Part shown: positions 11,892-21,900 of the stretch, piece after piece
Position numbering within the stretch: position 1 is the stretch's first letter
Layout: each line of letters starts with the position of its first letter
NCBI GenBank assembly: GCA_037576195.1
Contig: CM075103.1
Location: forward strand, 32,820,723 to 32,884,722
Length of the DNA stretch: 64,000 bases
Reading direction: 5' to 3'
DNA from: Phytoseiulus persimilis
Taxonomy: Eukaryota > Arthropoda > Arachnida > Mesostigmata > Phytoseiidae
Position numbers and translations under genes: made by a program
The notes under the pieces: generated by a model
Seen by the model: the letters and a program-made list of their open reading frames with translations, nothing else
Told to the model about the DNA's origin: nothing
Database searches by the model: none

Positions 11892-12107
11892 AGCCTAGTC
11901 GTCGATCGTCAAATTGGGTCCGACAGTCATCGGGACACATCGATAGAATTGGAGAAAAACTATGCAAAACAACGCCCCGAAAAAACGGCGGAGAACGCGA
12001 GACTGCATCGAGCCCTCCATCTCGAGACATGGAAAGTTCCACCAGGAAGCAGCGTGCTGGTTCGGGTGGAATACTTCATGCATCAGGGGCGAGGGAGGAC
12101 TGTGTGA
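11892..12107 (+). CDS. Possible exon, unassigned
   Basis: A 71-codon open stretch after TAG, with protein-like composition (LHLETWKVPPGSSVLVRVEY). The frame ends at TGA, with a possible GTGTGA donor just before it. A further frame in the same phase (12135-12326) could be the next exon, but the intervening intron would be under 45 nt. Not recognised. Confidence 0.3.
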   Translation, partial: SLVVDRQIGSDSHRDTSIELEKNYAKQRPEKTAENARLHRALHLETWKVPPGSSVLVRVEYFMHQGRGRTV

Positions 12108-12793
12108 CTTCATCGACGACTGCAAGTCACTGGTGTGGAGTTCACCGTACATCCAATCGGGAATCTTTCAGAATCACAGTGGAGAGGGACTCGCGATCAA
12201 TCCGACGCTCTTCGGAACTCCGGAGGGATTACATTTTCCAAACGCGCTGGCAGGACTTGGCCCCCGCCCCTTGAGAGGGCTCATCTCTCACGCTCCCAAA
12301 TATCCTCTTGGTATCGTTCAAGCTGAACTGTATCTGCTCGGTTTTAAACACCGGAGTTTCGCTTGGAGTCAATTGCGCTTGGAGCGATGAAGAATGTCGC
12401 CGGGATTGGGATTCGTCTCTGGCTCTGAGCTTCTACGGCTTGATAATTTTGGAGGGAAAAGACGATGCGCTGTGTTTGGATGAGCGCCGTCTATTGCAAG
12501 AATGGAAAACCTCGGGGATCAGCAGCTGGAATCAGCGGGCTCTAATGAGCGTGCGCCGTTGTCTCTCGCGAGAGGTGAGGCGATTGCTATCCGAAGTTCT
12601 CGTGTCATCTCGATCGCATGCCTGCTGCGAGGAAGAAGACTCTACTGGTCCATGTAGGGGGCTGTCTTTCGAGATCGGCTATGTCCGTTGGAGACGGCCT
12701 ATTTTCGAAATCTCTATATCCAGAACGGAATGAGCTGCTAATCAAAGAAATCGTGATAACGAGCTGCGTGACGGAAGAATTAGCCGGAGTCTC

Positions 12794-12800
12794 CATAAAA
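12794..12800 (+). promoter_or_regulatory. TATA-like box of secreted-protein gene A
   Basis: CATAAAA lies 51 nt upstream of the ATG at 12851, in the same relative place as TATA elements before the two paralogues. Confidence 0.5.
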
Positions 12801-12850
12801 GGAACCTCATGCAGTCCCCGAGAATCATCTCTTGGATCGGCTGTGCTAAG

Positions 12851-13276
12851 ATGAAATTCGTCGTACTTAGCGTTGTGGTCGCTCTCTTCGCTGTTGGTGA
12901 GTAGACCCGGGCTGGAGCTGCGTATCGTAAGAGCCTCCCGTTGAGCGCGCTCTCTTGGTCCTGGAGTCCATACGAAAATTCGGCGAGCCGTGAGATTCTC
13001 GTTGTGCGAGCCAGCCACTCAGCTCTTATTCTTTTTTTCTCTCCCGGTACAGCGTCCGACGCTGGCAAACGCACGATGATCAAGTGCGGCGACATCCCGA
13101 TGGACGTCTTGTGCAAGAACGAAGTCTTGCAAGATCTCTGCGATGTTTCTAGGAGAACATGCAAACGTGGGAGGGCCCAGTTCTATAACGCAGATCCAGT
13201 CCCGAGCCTCGAGATCTCCACAACAAACAACAGGGAGAGTAGTAACTACCTTTACGACCACGAGTACGGTCGATGA
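12851..13276 (+). CDS. Small secreted four-cysteine protein, paralogue A
   Basis: Two exons, 12851-12896 (46 nt) and 13053-13276, with GTGAGT donor and TACAG acceptor, give 89 residues. Residues 1-15 form a hydrophobic signal peptide and ASDA (16-19) is a likely cleavage site. The mature part has cysteines at 27, 36, 45 and 52 (spacing C-x8-C-x8-C-x6-C), starting with CG-x-I-x-M. A basic pair follows the last cysteine, then FYN, PSL, and a Ser/Asn/Tyr-rich tail ending EYGR. AATAAA is at 13319. Cysteine positions, exon-1 length and intron phase are identical in paralogues B and C. The protein should enter the secretory pathway; function is unknown. It could be salivary, cuticular, antimicrobial or a hormone-like peptide. 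Confidence 0.85.
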
Positions 13277-13318
13277 AGAGCTGCCAGAAACATCCGCCAG
13301 AGCCGATCGAAGTTTTTT

Positions 13319-13324
13319 AATAAA
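13319..13324 (+). terminator. AATAAA poly(A) signal of gene A
   Basis: Canonical hexamer 43 nt after the stop codon of gene A on the same strand. Confidence 0.75.
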
Positions 13325-14647
13325 GGAAAACTTTGAGAGTCACTTTTTCTCCACTTCAACGCTGTGTGTGCTATGAGATCCGGTTCAGGGGAGGGATATC
13401 TCAAGGAAAGCCCCCGACAGGATTCTCGAACGACTGAATCGAGCCAAACTGGGGTCGTCGCTTCGCGTTTCTGAGAATTGAGGATTCTTGTGTTCTCGCC
13501 CTCTCCACTCGGAGGAAAATTCCCGTTCGATGCTGAGCCCGGGGCGAGAACCGAATAAGAGGTCCAGTCGAGCGTTTTTCCAAAATTCCAGCTTGGCGCA
13601 CTCTGTTTCAGTCCATATTGCATTCACAGGAATCCAAATAATCGTGAGAAGCAACTCTCACAATTCGGTGACGCTCCGGGCTATTCGTATCAATTGCCCT
13701 AGCAAGAGGGTTGAAAATTACTTTCGAGGCTCCGGGTGGCTCTGATCGACAGGGAGGAGCAAAATCGGAAGTGTCGATCAATAGGAACCCGTCGAAACCT
13801 TGATACCTACGAGTGCTTGAGAAGAGGTTCGAATGATGAAAGTTTTCATTCTGAAGCAAGACGGAGAGATCGAACTCCACCCCAGGATTCTCAAGCCAAG
13901 GGTTCTGGCAGTTGTGACAGAAACGGACATTTTTTTTTATATCGACATTTTTTTGGTTATCCCATGACACCTACATTCACACCCTTTTCCATATATGTGA
14001 CATAATTAAAAACGTCGTGATCCAAACCCTCGTTCGAGGCAAACAAGCTCGAGCTTCTAGTCACCGGAGTCGCCAAAGTGTTGCAACTCGGAATGAAACA
14101 ACCATATTTCCTGTTATTCCGGCTTCCACAGTCATTGGAGCAGACATGAATCAGTGAGCGCAGTTTTTCCAAAACACGTAAAGCGACGGACCAGTTGGAC
14201 GAGCGAGAGAACATGAGCCTCCCCCGCCCACGGACGACATCGATGGCAATACGTAACGACCTGTGTTCCACAAGAGCCTACGCTGACCTGTTTTCTGGGA
14301 CTACGAATCAAAACTCAAGGGAGAGTCTCGACATGGAGTCGGGAACTTTGGAGGCAAGATCTGCGTCGAATCTGTTCTGTCGTTGCTCGGGCGGTCATCG
14401 ATGAGGCTTGGTCGACGCGGGTGAAGGGAGCGCGCCGGGCTCTTCGGTACGAGTCAGTGAATCAATTCGATTCACGCGCCGCTCAAGTTGAAGTTTGAAG
14501 TTTACGTGCCAGCGAGTCTTGGTCACCATCTTAGGGATAACTCTCTTTCCGACTCGAGTGAAATCCCCGACGCGCGTCAAAGCACACTCACCAATATCGA
14601 TGGCCTCCTGAAAACCCGAGGCATCGATGTTCAAATTTCAATTTTGA
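13325..14647. other. Spacer between genes A and B, no firm gene
   Basis: Overlapping open frames exist on the minus strand (13957-14271 with several cysteines; 14395-14634) and on the plus strand (14488-14790). They conflict with one another and lack a consistent splice structure. A short direct repeat GACATTTTTTT occurs twice near 13,925-13,955. Confidence 0.4.
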
Positions 14648-14803
14648 GCCCCCTCCACCGGAAGGGTTCCTCATACCGCCCCGCTCCGGCGCCTATCGTA
14701 TATTCATGTCATAGCCTTCACTGGACTGCATCATGTGGGACTATACTGCCAAGAAGGCTCAACACTTCGACAGCAAGTTCTAGAAGGTGAGTGTCGTCTG
14801 TAG
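14648..14803 (+). CDS. Possible C-terminal exon of an unassigned gene
   Basis: Open from just after TGA to TAG at 14801-14803. The translation (for example YIHVIAFTGLHHVGLYCQEG) looks protein-like. A GTGAGT at 14787 could be a donor or simply coding. It would converge on gene B, whose poly(A) signal lies 15 nt further on. Another frame across the same DNA is also open, so support is weak. Confidence 0.25.
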   Translation, partial: APSTGRVPHTAPLRRLSYIHVIAFTGLHHVGLYCQEGSTLRQQVLEGECRL

Positions 14804-14817
14804 AGAACTGTTTACAC

Positions 14818-14823
14818 TTTTAT
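14818..14823 (-). terminator. AATAAA poly(A) signal of gene B
   Basis: TTTATT on the plus strand reads AATAAA on the minus strand, 50 nt past the stop codon of gene B. Confidence 0.7.
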
Positions 14824-14872
14824 TGAGGGAAAAATACATCAATTACAACCTCGTTCGTATCGTGACGCTTCC

Positions 14873-15249
14873 TCAACCGTAAATTTGTTTATAGGTATAG
14901 TCGCTATTCTCGCGTTGATTGTCTTGTTTCACTCTGAGGCTTGGGATTACTTCCTCATTGTAGAACGCGACTCTGCTGCGCCTACAAATGTTTGGGTTCA
15001 CTTTGCACAAATCCTGCAAGTGGTCCGAATTGCAGATGGAATCCATGTCGATGCTACCGCATAAGATCACGATCTTCGGATCCGCCTCAGATGCTGCAAT
15101 GAGCATCAGTGTTTGAAAGACAGAAAATGTCACTGGAAAATCTCCTCTCGTGGCGAGACAGGATTTCGAATCGTTGTTGAAATTCCGCCAAAAGATTACT
15201 CGCCTAGTACCATCGAAGCGACGAGAACGCAGACGAGAACAGTCTTCAT
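14873..15249 (-). CDS. Small secreted four-cysteine protein, paralogue B
   Basis: Exons 15249-15204 (46 nt) and 15093-14873 encode 88 residues. Signal peptide MKTVLVCVLVASMVL is followed by ASEA and a mature part with cysteines at 27, 36, 45 and 52, exactly as in A and C. It carries an RR pair after the last cysteine and ends KQIYG, so the C-terminal residue is glycine. The intron has GC rather than GT at the donor (G followed by GCGAGT), with a CATTGCAG acceptor. Only this junction gives the phase shared by A and C; the nearest GT, two bases further on, would create a stop. Function unknown; secretion is inferred from the signal peptide. Confidence 0.83.
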
Positions 15250-15302
15250 CCTCGGGCTTGGGATTGAACAATTCACCGATTCTCGAAAAGCGTAGCGAGT
15301 AG

Positions 15303-15310
15303 CTTATATG
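15303..15310 (-). promoter_or_regulatory. TATA box of gene B
   Basis: The minus strand reads CATATAAG about 55 nt upstream of the gene B start codon. Confidence 0.6.
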
Positions 15311-15319
15311 GGCCGCCCC

Positions 15320-16394
15320 GCGCACCGAGCAGCACGATGACCGGTGCTCACGATTCAAAGCGGGGAACAAGTGTTTCTTACAAAAATAATGACGGATTTC
15401 CACGGATTGCCCAAATGAGAGCCTCCGCAGATCCCGATGCAGGCATGACACTCGGTGTGATGGATCACCTCCTACAGCGTTCTGAATGAGACCATCGAAA
15501 TTCTATTCTGGACCAGATTTGAATCTATTTCGTAGCGTTCTCGAAAAGCGGCTGGATCTCCGAGACCATTCGAAACTGAGACTCGCGATCATGCGGAGCA
15601 AAATGTTCGAGCTCACCAAAAAAATCATTCACGTGAAAATTTCGATGCAACCTTGGGAGCAGACGTCGCCGCGAGCGTACATACATGCGAATCGAATCTC
15701 AGACACGCGGAGGAGTACCGCGAACAGCTTCGCCCTCTTATACCTCTGAACCCGGATCGACCGTTAGCTGCGTGAGAATGTGACGTTTCGAGATTTCCGC
15801 CCCGAACAGCGTTCCTGGACTTTCGACCGCCATGGTTCGCGCCCTTCGCTGGGGAGTCAACTGATCAGTGCATGGTCCTTCCTTCCGGCCGTTGGGAACA
15901 GTCCCATTCAGAGTGATTATCGCGCAGAAGGAGACAGTCAATTGAAGCCTCCAGCCACATTTTTCTTAGAGTCATCAGATTCGAGTGAGAGCTCGAGAAG
16001 TCAATTGGCTTAGAGAGAAGATGGCAGAAGCTCAAATGCGTCAGTGCAACAGCTCTATCTCGGCACAAAGAGATTGTCTTGCTCATACTGTAAAGATTCG
16101 AAGAGGCACGTCGCAATCATAATCCAGGGCCCGTGATCACCGGAACTCAGGATGTGTGGTGGGCGTGGAGGGCTCATCAGCCGAAAATGTTCTCTCGTGC
16201 GAGAAAGCCGGTCGACGTAACTTGATATGAATACGGGCCCAGGCTCGAGTTCACGTAGATCTCACGTTGAAGGAGAACGGCTCTAACATTCCCTTCGCTA
16301 CTCAATCACTTGACATGTTCCAGGACAGGTCCTCATCGGCGGTGAGATTTCTCATGGCAAAGTGAGCTTTGGGCACAACGAGCGGAAAGTATTT
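15320..16394. other. Spacer between genes B and C
   Basis: A plus-strand frame with a true ATG at 15486 (87 codons, to 15749) overlaps a second open frame in another phase over the same bases. Neither is recognisable, so no gene is called. The rest shows nothing clear. Confidence 0.4.
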
Positions 16395-16400
16395 TTTATT
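16395..16400 (-). terminator. AATAAA poly(A) signal of gene C
   Basis: TTTATT on the plus strand gives AATAAA on the minus strand, 42 nt past the stop codon of gene C. Confidence 0.7.
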
Positions 16401-16441
16401 CCTTCAGTCCACTTGTTCCCTGTGACGCAACGAGTGCTTAA

Positions 16442-16786
16442 TCAGCCATAAACTTGTCTGTAGTTGTAATTGCTCGAGTCGCGGTTCTGATTCTGATCGA
16501 TCTTCAGGCTCGGTATGTTGTAGAACATGGCTTTGCCAGACCGTTTGCAAACTCTGCGCTTGACGCGACAAGCCTTTATGAGGAACTTCGATTGGCAGAT
16601 GATTTCCATGCCGATCTCCCCGCATAATATGACGGTATCTGGATTGGCGTCGCAAGCTGGAATTCGAGAGGAAAGCTGCTCCCTCACATTTCATTGGATT
16701 TCAGTTGAACCAGCAAGACCTTCTATTCGATATTCCTCACCTACTATCAGGAACAGCACCAAAACACAAGCTGGAATGGTGTTCAT
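16442..16786 (-). CDS. Small secreted four-cysteine protein, paralogue C
   Basis: Exons 16786-16741 (46 nt) and 16656-16442 encode 86 residues. The signal peptide is MNTIPACVLVLFLIV, then ACDA. Cysteines 27, 36, 45 and 52 are conserved, with one extra at 17 before the likely cleavage site. The donor is a normal GTGAGG and the acceptor ATTCCAG. The region after the last cysteine has the KR pair, FYN, PSL and a tail ending RQVYG. It lies in the same orientation as B and opposite to A, about 1.2 kb from B, which fits a local duplication cluster. No further copy was found in the window. Function unknown. Confidence 0.85.
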
Positions 16787-16847
16787 CCTGATCTTGGAAC
16801 GGTTTCAAGTTGAGCACACCGATAGGCTCCAATAAACGGTGATCGCT

Positions 16848-16854
16848 CTTTATA
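16848..16854 (-). promoter_or_regulatory. TATA box of gene C
   Basis: The minus strand reads TATAAAG about 62 nt upstream of the gene C start codon. Confidence 0.6.
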
Positions 16855-17084
16855 GGTAGAGATTCCGAAAAGCAAGCACGATCGACTGAATCACGACTTG
16901 ATACCAGCCACCGGTTAGCGCTGCAACTACAACAAAGTTGACGCCCCTCTGTTGGAACATCATCCCGAGTCGCACCATGGTTCTGAGGTCTCTCTGCGGT
17001 TAATCTTATATCATCGACCCAATGAGAGAATCTCCCCGGAGTGACTTTTAATTCCTCCGAGATCCAAGTCACACCTGTCAGCAT

Positions 17085-17810
17085 CTAAATAAAAAAAATA
17101 GCATGTCCGACACGTGAACACTCGCTTGCTCTGAACGAGACAGCAAGAAAGTCCTGCTGAGTCAATATGTCATAATCATGATCTACGTCGCCTTGTCTCC
17201 GAACTTCCTCGAGCTGCCGAGAAATTTCCAGACAGCTCCGTTCCTGGCAGGTGAGAAACTTATGGCATCGAAGCGTCTGCTGACCCGGAGAGGAACCATC
17301 GTCACGTTCTCCGAAGATTCTCGTTGGTGGCCCGTCCGAGGACTCAACGTGCGGCGTTTGAGCGTGGATAACATTGCCATGAGCGAATCGCGAGGTGCCG
17401 TTCGCGAGCAGTGGAACTGCCAGTCGAGCATAGAGCGCGCTTGTCGGATTGTTTTCGAGGATCAGCGATGTTAAGCATCGAACCTTTTCCGACATCCACC
17501 CCATGAAAGCGATGGCTACGTGAGGGCTCCGCCTCTCTGGAAGATATTCTGCGTTCAGCATATCACGAGCCCCCATTGGACCCATGGCAAAGCTAGCCGA
17601 ACTAGTTGTGCTGTCCTCGAACTTTGGGAACCGACCACCCTGTCTTCTCGCTGCATCAAACGGAAGGTTTTGAAGACCAGGCGTGGGACAAATTAATCTG
17701 GCCTCCTCCACCAATTCCGCGTTAGGATGGATGGATAGAATGGAGCTAAGGCCTGCATCGTGCTCAACGACCCCGGAAATCCCCGACGCCGTGTCAGCCG
17801 TCCCAAGCAT
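17085..17810 (-). CDS. Uncharacterised 241-codon open reading frame
   Basis: Begins at a true ATG (17810) and ends at TAG, with no intron needed. This is longer than expected by chance in DNA near 50% GC. The composition is ordinary. A segment near the middle (SPHVAIAFMGWMSEKV) loosely recalls the first strand of TMEM53/DUF829-type hydrolases, but later motifs of that fold are absent. GTTCGATGC right after it could be a donor, so only the first part may be exonic. No signal peptide or membrane span. Confidence 0.35.
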   Translation of the reverse strand: MLGTADTASGISGVVEHDAGLSSILSIHPNAELVEEARLICPTPGLQNLPFDAARRQGGRFPKFEDSTTSSASFAMGPMGARDMLNAEYLPERRSPHVAIAFMGWMSEKVRCLTSLILENNPTSALYARLAVPLLANGTSRFAHGNVIHAQTPHVESSDGPPTRIFGERDDGSSPGQQTLRCHKFLTCQERSCLEISRQLEEVRRQGDVDHDYDILTQQDFLAVSFRASECSRVGHAIFFI

Positions 17811-18829
17811 CTCAGTTTTCCAAAATATTGTGACTCAATCGGGAAGATGGCTATTGATCAGCGTTTGTCAACAGCCAACGGTTTGAGAGCTCCATGGGCG
17901 GAATCATGCTCCGATGCGCAAAATATGCGGTTTGGGTCGTTCCCAGTTGAAGCGTGATCCAGGGGTATAGATAGGGAGCCTTGTTTCCTCGCTATTCGAA
18001 AAACGCGATTTGATCGAGGCAAGTGTAATTCTAGGAATATGGGCAGATCGAAGACAGAAGCGGATGAGACGCGAAGAAGACGGTTGATGTGAAGAACTTT
18101 CGGGCAGTGTCTACGGCGCTGGCACCATCCGCCACGCTTGGCCAAATTCAACGGAGCCAGTCCGTGGTGTATCGACACGACGAAGGCGAGGTCAGAAGCC
18201 GCTCTATATTGCACAATACCTTGCGATACATATTGCAATATATTCAACGAAACTCGAGCTAGAGCAGGCTGTGCCACAAGGCTCCATGTGTTGACATCAT
18301 GTGGCTTCCAGCTCTTGCTACAAACTGACCCAAGAACGTGTCGCTCGCGTGAATGACAGGATTTTCAAGCTGATTCCAGTTCGCGTTTGGCGAAGCTCAC
18401 AACTCCGTCAAAGACGCCCACCTGGACCTGGAACATCGGAGGTTTTTCTGGTTTTCGGGGGGCCGACGAATTCTGCTATCGGTTGTCCGAATCCCCTTCG
18501 GCCACTTCTTCGATATTTTTCGTTGCTCTTTGAAATGAAACACATCGACTGAGGAATCCACAAAAGCTCTGCCTGGGCCTGCCAGGAAAATCAATTTTCA
18601 GCAAACTAGCTCGCTTCTCCGCCAGGAAAAATATCGTATTTCCTCGAACACGACGGCCCCCTCATTGTTCAGACGATTTCCGGGTGCCCACCCAAGAGAG
18701 CATGCGCGATCGACAGAACATGCCCGCGTATTCTTAAAACTCGCTCTGGCTGCCACGAAATTCTGTCACAATATACCCTGCAATCAGGCAGATAACGAAC
18801 CCTTTTTTCGATTTCCTCTGAGTAGAACG
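17811..18829. other. Unresolved region
   Basis: The main signal is a 139-codon minus-strand frame (18277-17858) without a recognisable domain. No splice chain or repeat was found. Confidence 0.4.
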
Positions 18830-18935
18830 CATCGGATAACAAACTCATCGGATGATGAAACGATCGGATGAATAACTCGTCAGAAAACGAGCTCATCAGA
18901 TAGCGAACTCGGCAGAGAACCATCTCATCTGAGGC
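18830..18935 (+). repeat. Degenerate 16-bp tandem repeat, about six copies
   Basis: Successive 16-nt units start with CATCGGAT or a close variant (CATCGGAT, CATCGGAT, GATCGGAT, CGTCAGAA, CATCAGAT, CGGCAGAG) and mostly end AACT or similar. The period is exact while the sequence is diverged. It lies outside any called gene. Confidence 0.7.
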
Positions 18936-21900
18936 GGTTTTGTGAGGAAAGTTCGAAAAGAGAAAGGTTCGTTATGTGCGGGATTTCGGGGTAATTTGAC
19001 TTTTGCCAGCGTAGGGCGGGGGATGGACTCAATGAGATACGCTAAAGGCTTTCGGGCGCACATAACCGTGACTTCGGCGTCAACCTACTCATCTCTATTC
19101 ATTCGCATCCGCATAGAGCATATCTGGATTGGAGTGTATCGTTGGTAACCTCTGAACTCACCCTTAGTTAGAGTTGGAGACTTTCTGAATGCTTAAAATT
19201 CGCCGGCTCAAGGGGATCGAGATGAAAATGGCGTCATATTCAGGAGACTTCAGTCGAAGATCGTCATATCCGAGATATTTCTCTCAGATACACTGCTGTG
19301 CGATGAGCCGCATGGGATCTGTACTTTCACATTCATATTGCTCTGACTTTCCGACGCTCGGCTCAAGGCGAGCCCCCATCGAAAAGCCAGAGACAGGGTG
19401 CGAGTCCTCAGAGAACGTGGGGTTTTTGTCAGACCGGGCATCGTCACGGGCCGCGAGGAAACGGAGGTGATCCCCGACTACCATGAATTATATCTTTGAT
19501 TGAGGTGGGAGAGACCCTCGTGTTGAGCTCGGAGAGAGAACAACCGATCCCCGTTCCTCTCCTTTGCTTCTATCTTCAATGAAACGCTGTGTGCCGTCTC
19601 GTATCGCTCACTCAGTTTCACGAAGTAAGAGTCTGCTCAGGGGTTCCAACACGAACGATTCGAGACCCGCGCGCTAGAAACTCCAATGAGATATCTTGGT
19701 GATGACTGATAACTCTCCCAAAAATCGTGAACATCGAATGCAGAGCACCTCTCAAGCTTCACAATAAACACCGGCATTTAAGTTACGATATTTGAGACTC
19801 AGATTCTTCTCCGATGCTCCGGTGTTTTGGAAAATTTGCTCCGCCGCAGGAACCCGCACTGAATACTGGTCTGGCCTCGATCACGCTGAAATTGTCTCCG
19901 GGATCGATTCCCGTTGAAATCTCAGGAATCCAAGAAAATGACGAGAAATCGTGAGTTTCTTTGCTATGATTCGTCAACTCGGCGAACTCATTGCGTCGGC
20001 AGCCCTGAATGCCAACCTAACGGATTGACCGCATTCGCTTCGCACTCCACACCGTTCCTCTGATGAATACAACAACCCCGATACCGATATTGCGACCGTA
20101 ATGCCGGGGCTAGGAAATCCTGAATTACATTTGGAGCCGCGTGGAAAAATCCAATGAATACTGCAGACGATCATGTCGGAAAAGAGAATCCATGCCTCTG
20201 ACTCGTATGATTTTCCAAGGTGAACTCCAGATCGAATGTCCAGGTTCACAAACGGAGGACGCCAGCTTCAGCTGACCGTCTCGCACCTGACCGGCACAGT
20301 GGATGTAGGAGACGACAGCGGTTCTAAGACCCTTGTCAACACCAACCATAAGAACCAAGAAAAACAAGTGTCAACGTCTATTCTATCCCAGTCCGCCAAG
20401 TTCACCAATTCGACGCTGAGGCAGCATTTCTGCACTCGGAACTTTCGGAAGAAATCTACACGAACCAGCCGAATGGGTTCTAGAGGCGGTCTACGGACTT
20501 CGTCAGGTATCAATAGTTGGAACGGAAGGGGTTAATCTTCACCATCAACCCCACAAAAACAAGGCTGAAGGCATCCATTGGTACCGGTGCGAGTGGCCTG
20601 CTGGCAATCGGATGGTGGGCTGCTGTTCTCATGTGATTTGTGCGATCTATTTACTCCCGTATCCGCCGTTCCTCCCACGGCTAACGGATGTTCTTACGGA
20701 TCTTTCCCCGCCGAGAAGCAGCAACACGGAGGCAGAATAAAGTGAAGCTCACGACTGCAGTCGCAATATTTCGCAAAGCTCGATGGAGTGTTGAAGAAAG
20801 AGAGCGGTGCTATACCTGATAGGCTACAAGTGTCGGAATTTTTGTGTTACGCCCGATTTCTCAGCTTTCGAACTTCAAATCCTTCGGTTTCATACAACGT
20901 CACAGTCAACCGCTACATTTCTTCCGATACTGGATCTCGTCTGTGGGTCTACAAATGATGGAAAATATGTCATAGAAGTTCCAATATTGAGGCTCTCCTG
21001 AGAGTACTTTAAGAGTCCGTGTGGAAGAAGAAATAATTCAGTTGGTAAATTTCCGTTTGGAAACCCGGGGAACAAGCTCTCTGCAAGAAAAACTCGCTCG
21101 ATCTCCTACGTCCTTTCGTTGTTTATGTGCTATATCTCGAAAACCGGGAAATTCCTCTACAGGATGGTCATCATAAGTCGGGAAGTTTCTCACCATCTCT
21201 TCTCTTTGTCATTGCTCGGTGCAAAATGATCCTATTCTGGATTTCTTCGTTTCTTGTGGATCGCTTGAGTATTTCCTAGAGGGGCTCAGAGGAAGTATTC
21301 CGAGAAATTTCTTGAATCAATCGATCGAACTGGAAAGCGCCAGGCTCGACACGGGAGAGCTTGCTGCTCAAACGCCCGCCAACTCAAAACATTTAGCTCA
21401 AGATCTGAGGGAAGGGCGAACCATCGTTTCAACCTCGACGCATTCGTTTCATATCTTTTCAGGGAAGCCGGAACGAGAGATAGGTCCATTGGATCATACT
21501 GTGCTAAGCAAAAGAAGAGAGGTCAAAGTTCCCGACTCACGATGACCATCCCGTGTACGTCGACGTGTATTCAGCCCCTCATTGCTCATATGAGATGCAT
21601 TCGAATGGGACCTTCCGAAAGTCTTGAGATTAGGCGCTCACACAATGGATTCGCGTTCCATCCCGTACAAGGGGCGATATTCCATGACCTATTTCCAGCA
21701 GAGCTTGCGAGGTCGTGGACTCGCTCCGAGAAGATAGATGGCTATTGCGATAAATCCTGCTCAGATAGCTCTTGGCATTGAATGCCGTGGAATCGGGAGC
21801 CGTCTGAACTCTGCTAGGAGTTCCGGATCACAAAAATAGCCTTGAACTGAGTGTTGTGTCTATCGATCGACCCGGCCGCGTCCGGCAGGGATTCCAAACC

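Noticed and set aside
12135..12390. Disintegrin-like cysteine segment (GLCDFIDDCKSL) in a plus-strand frame
   Set aside because: Only two cysteines, no flanking domain, and a competing frame over the same DNA reads at least as well.
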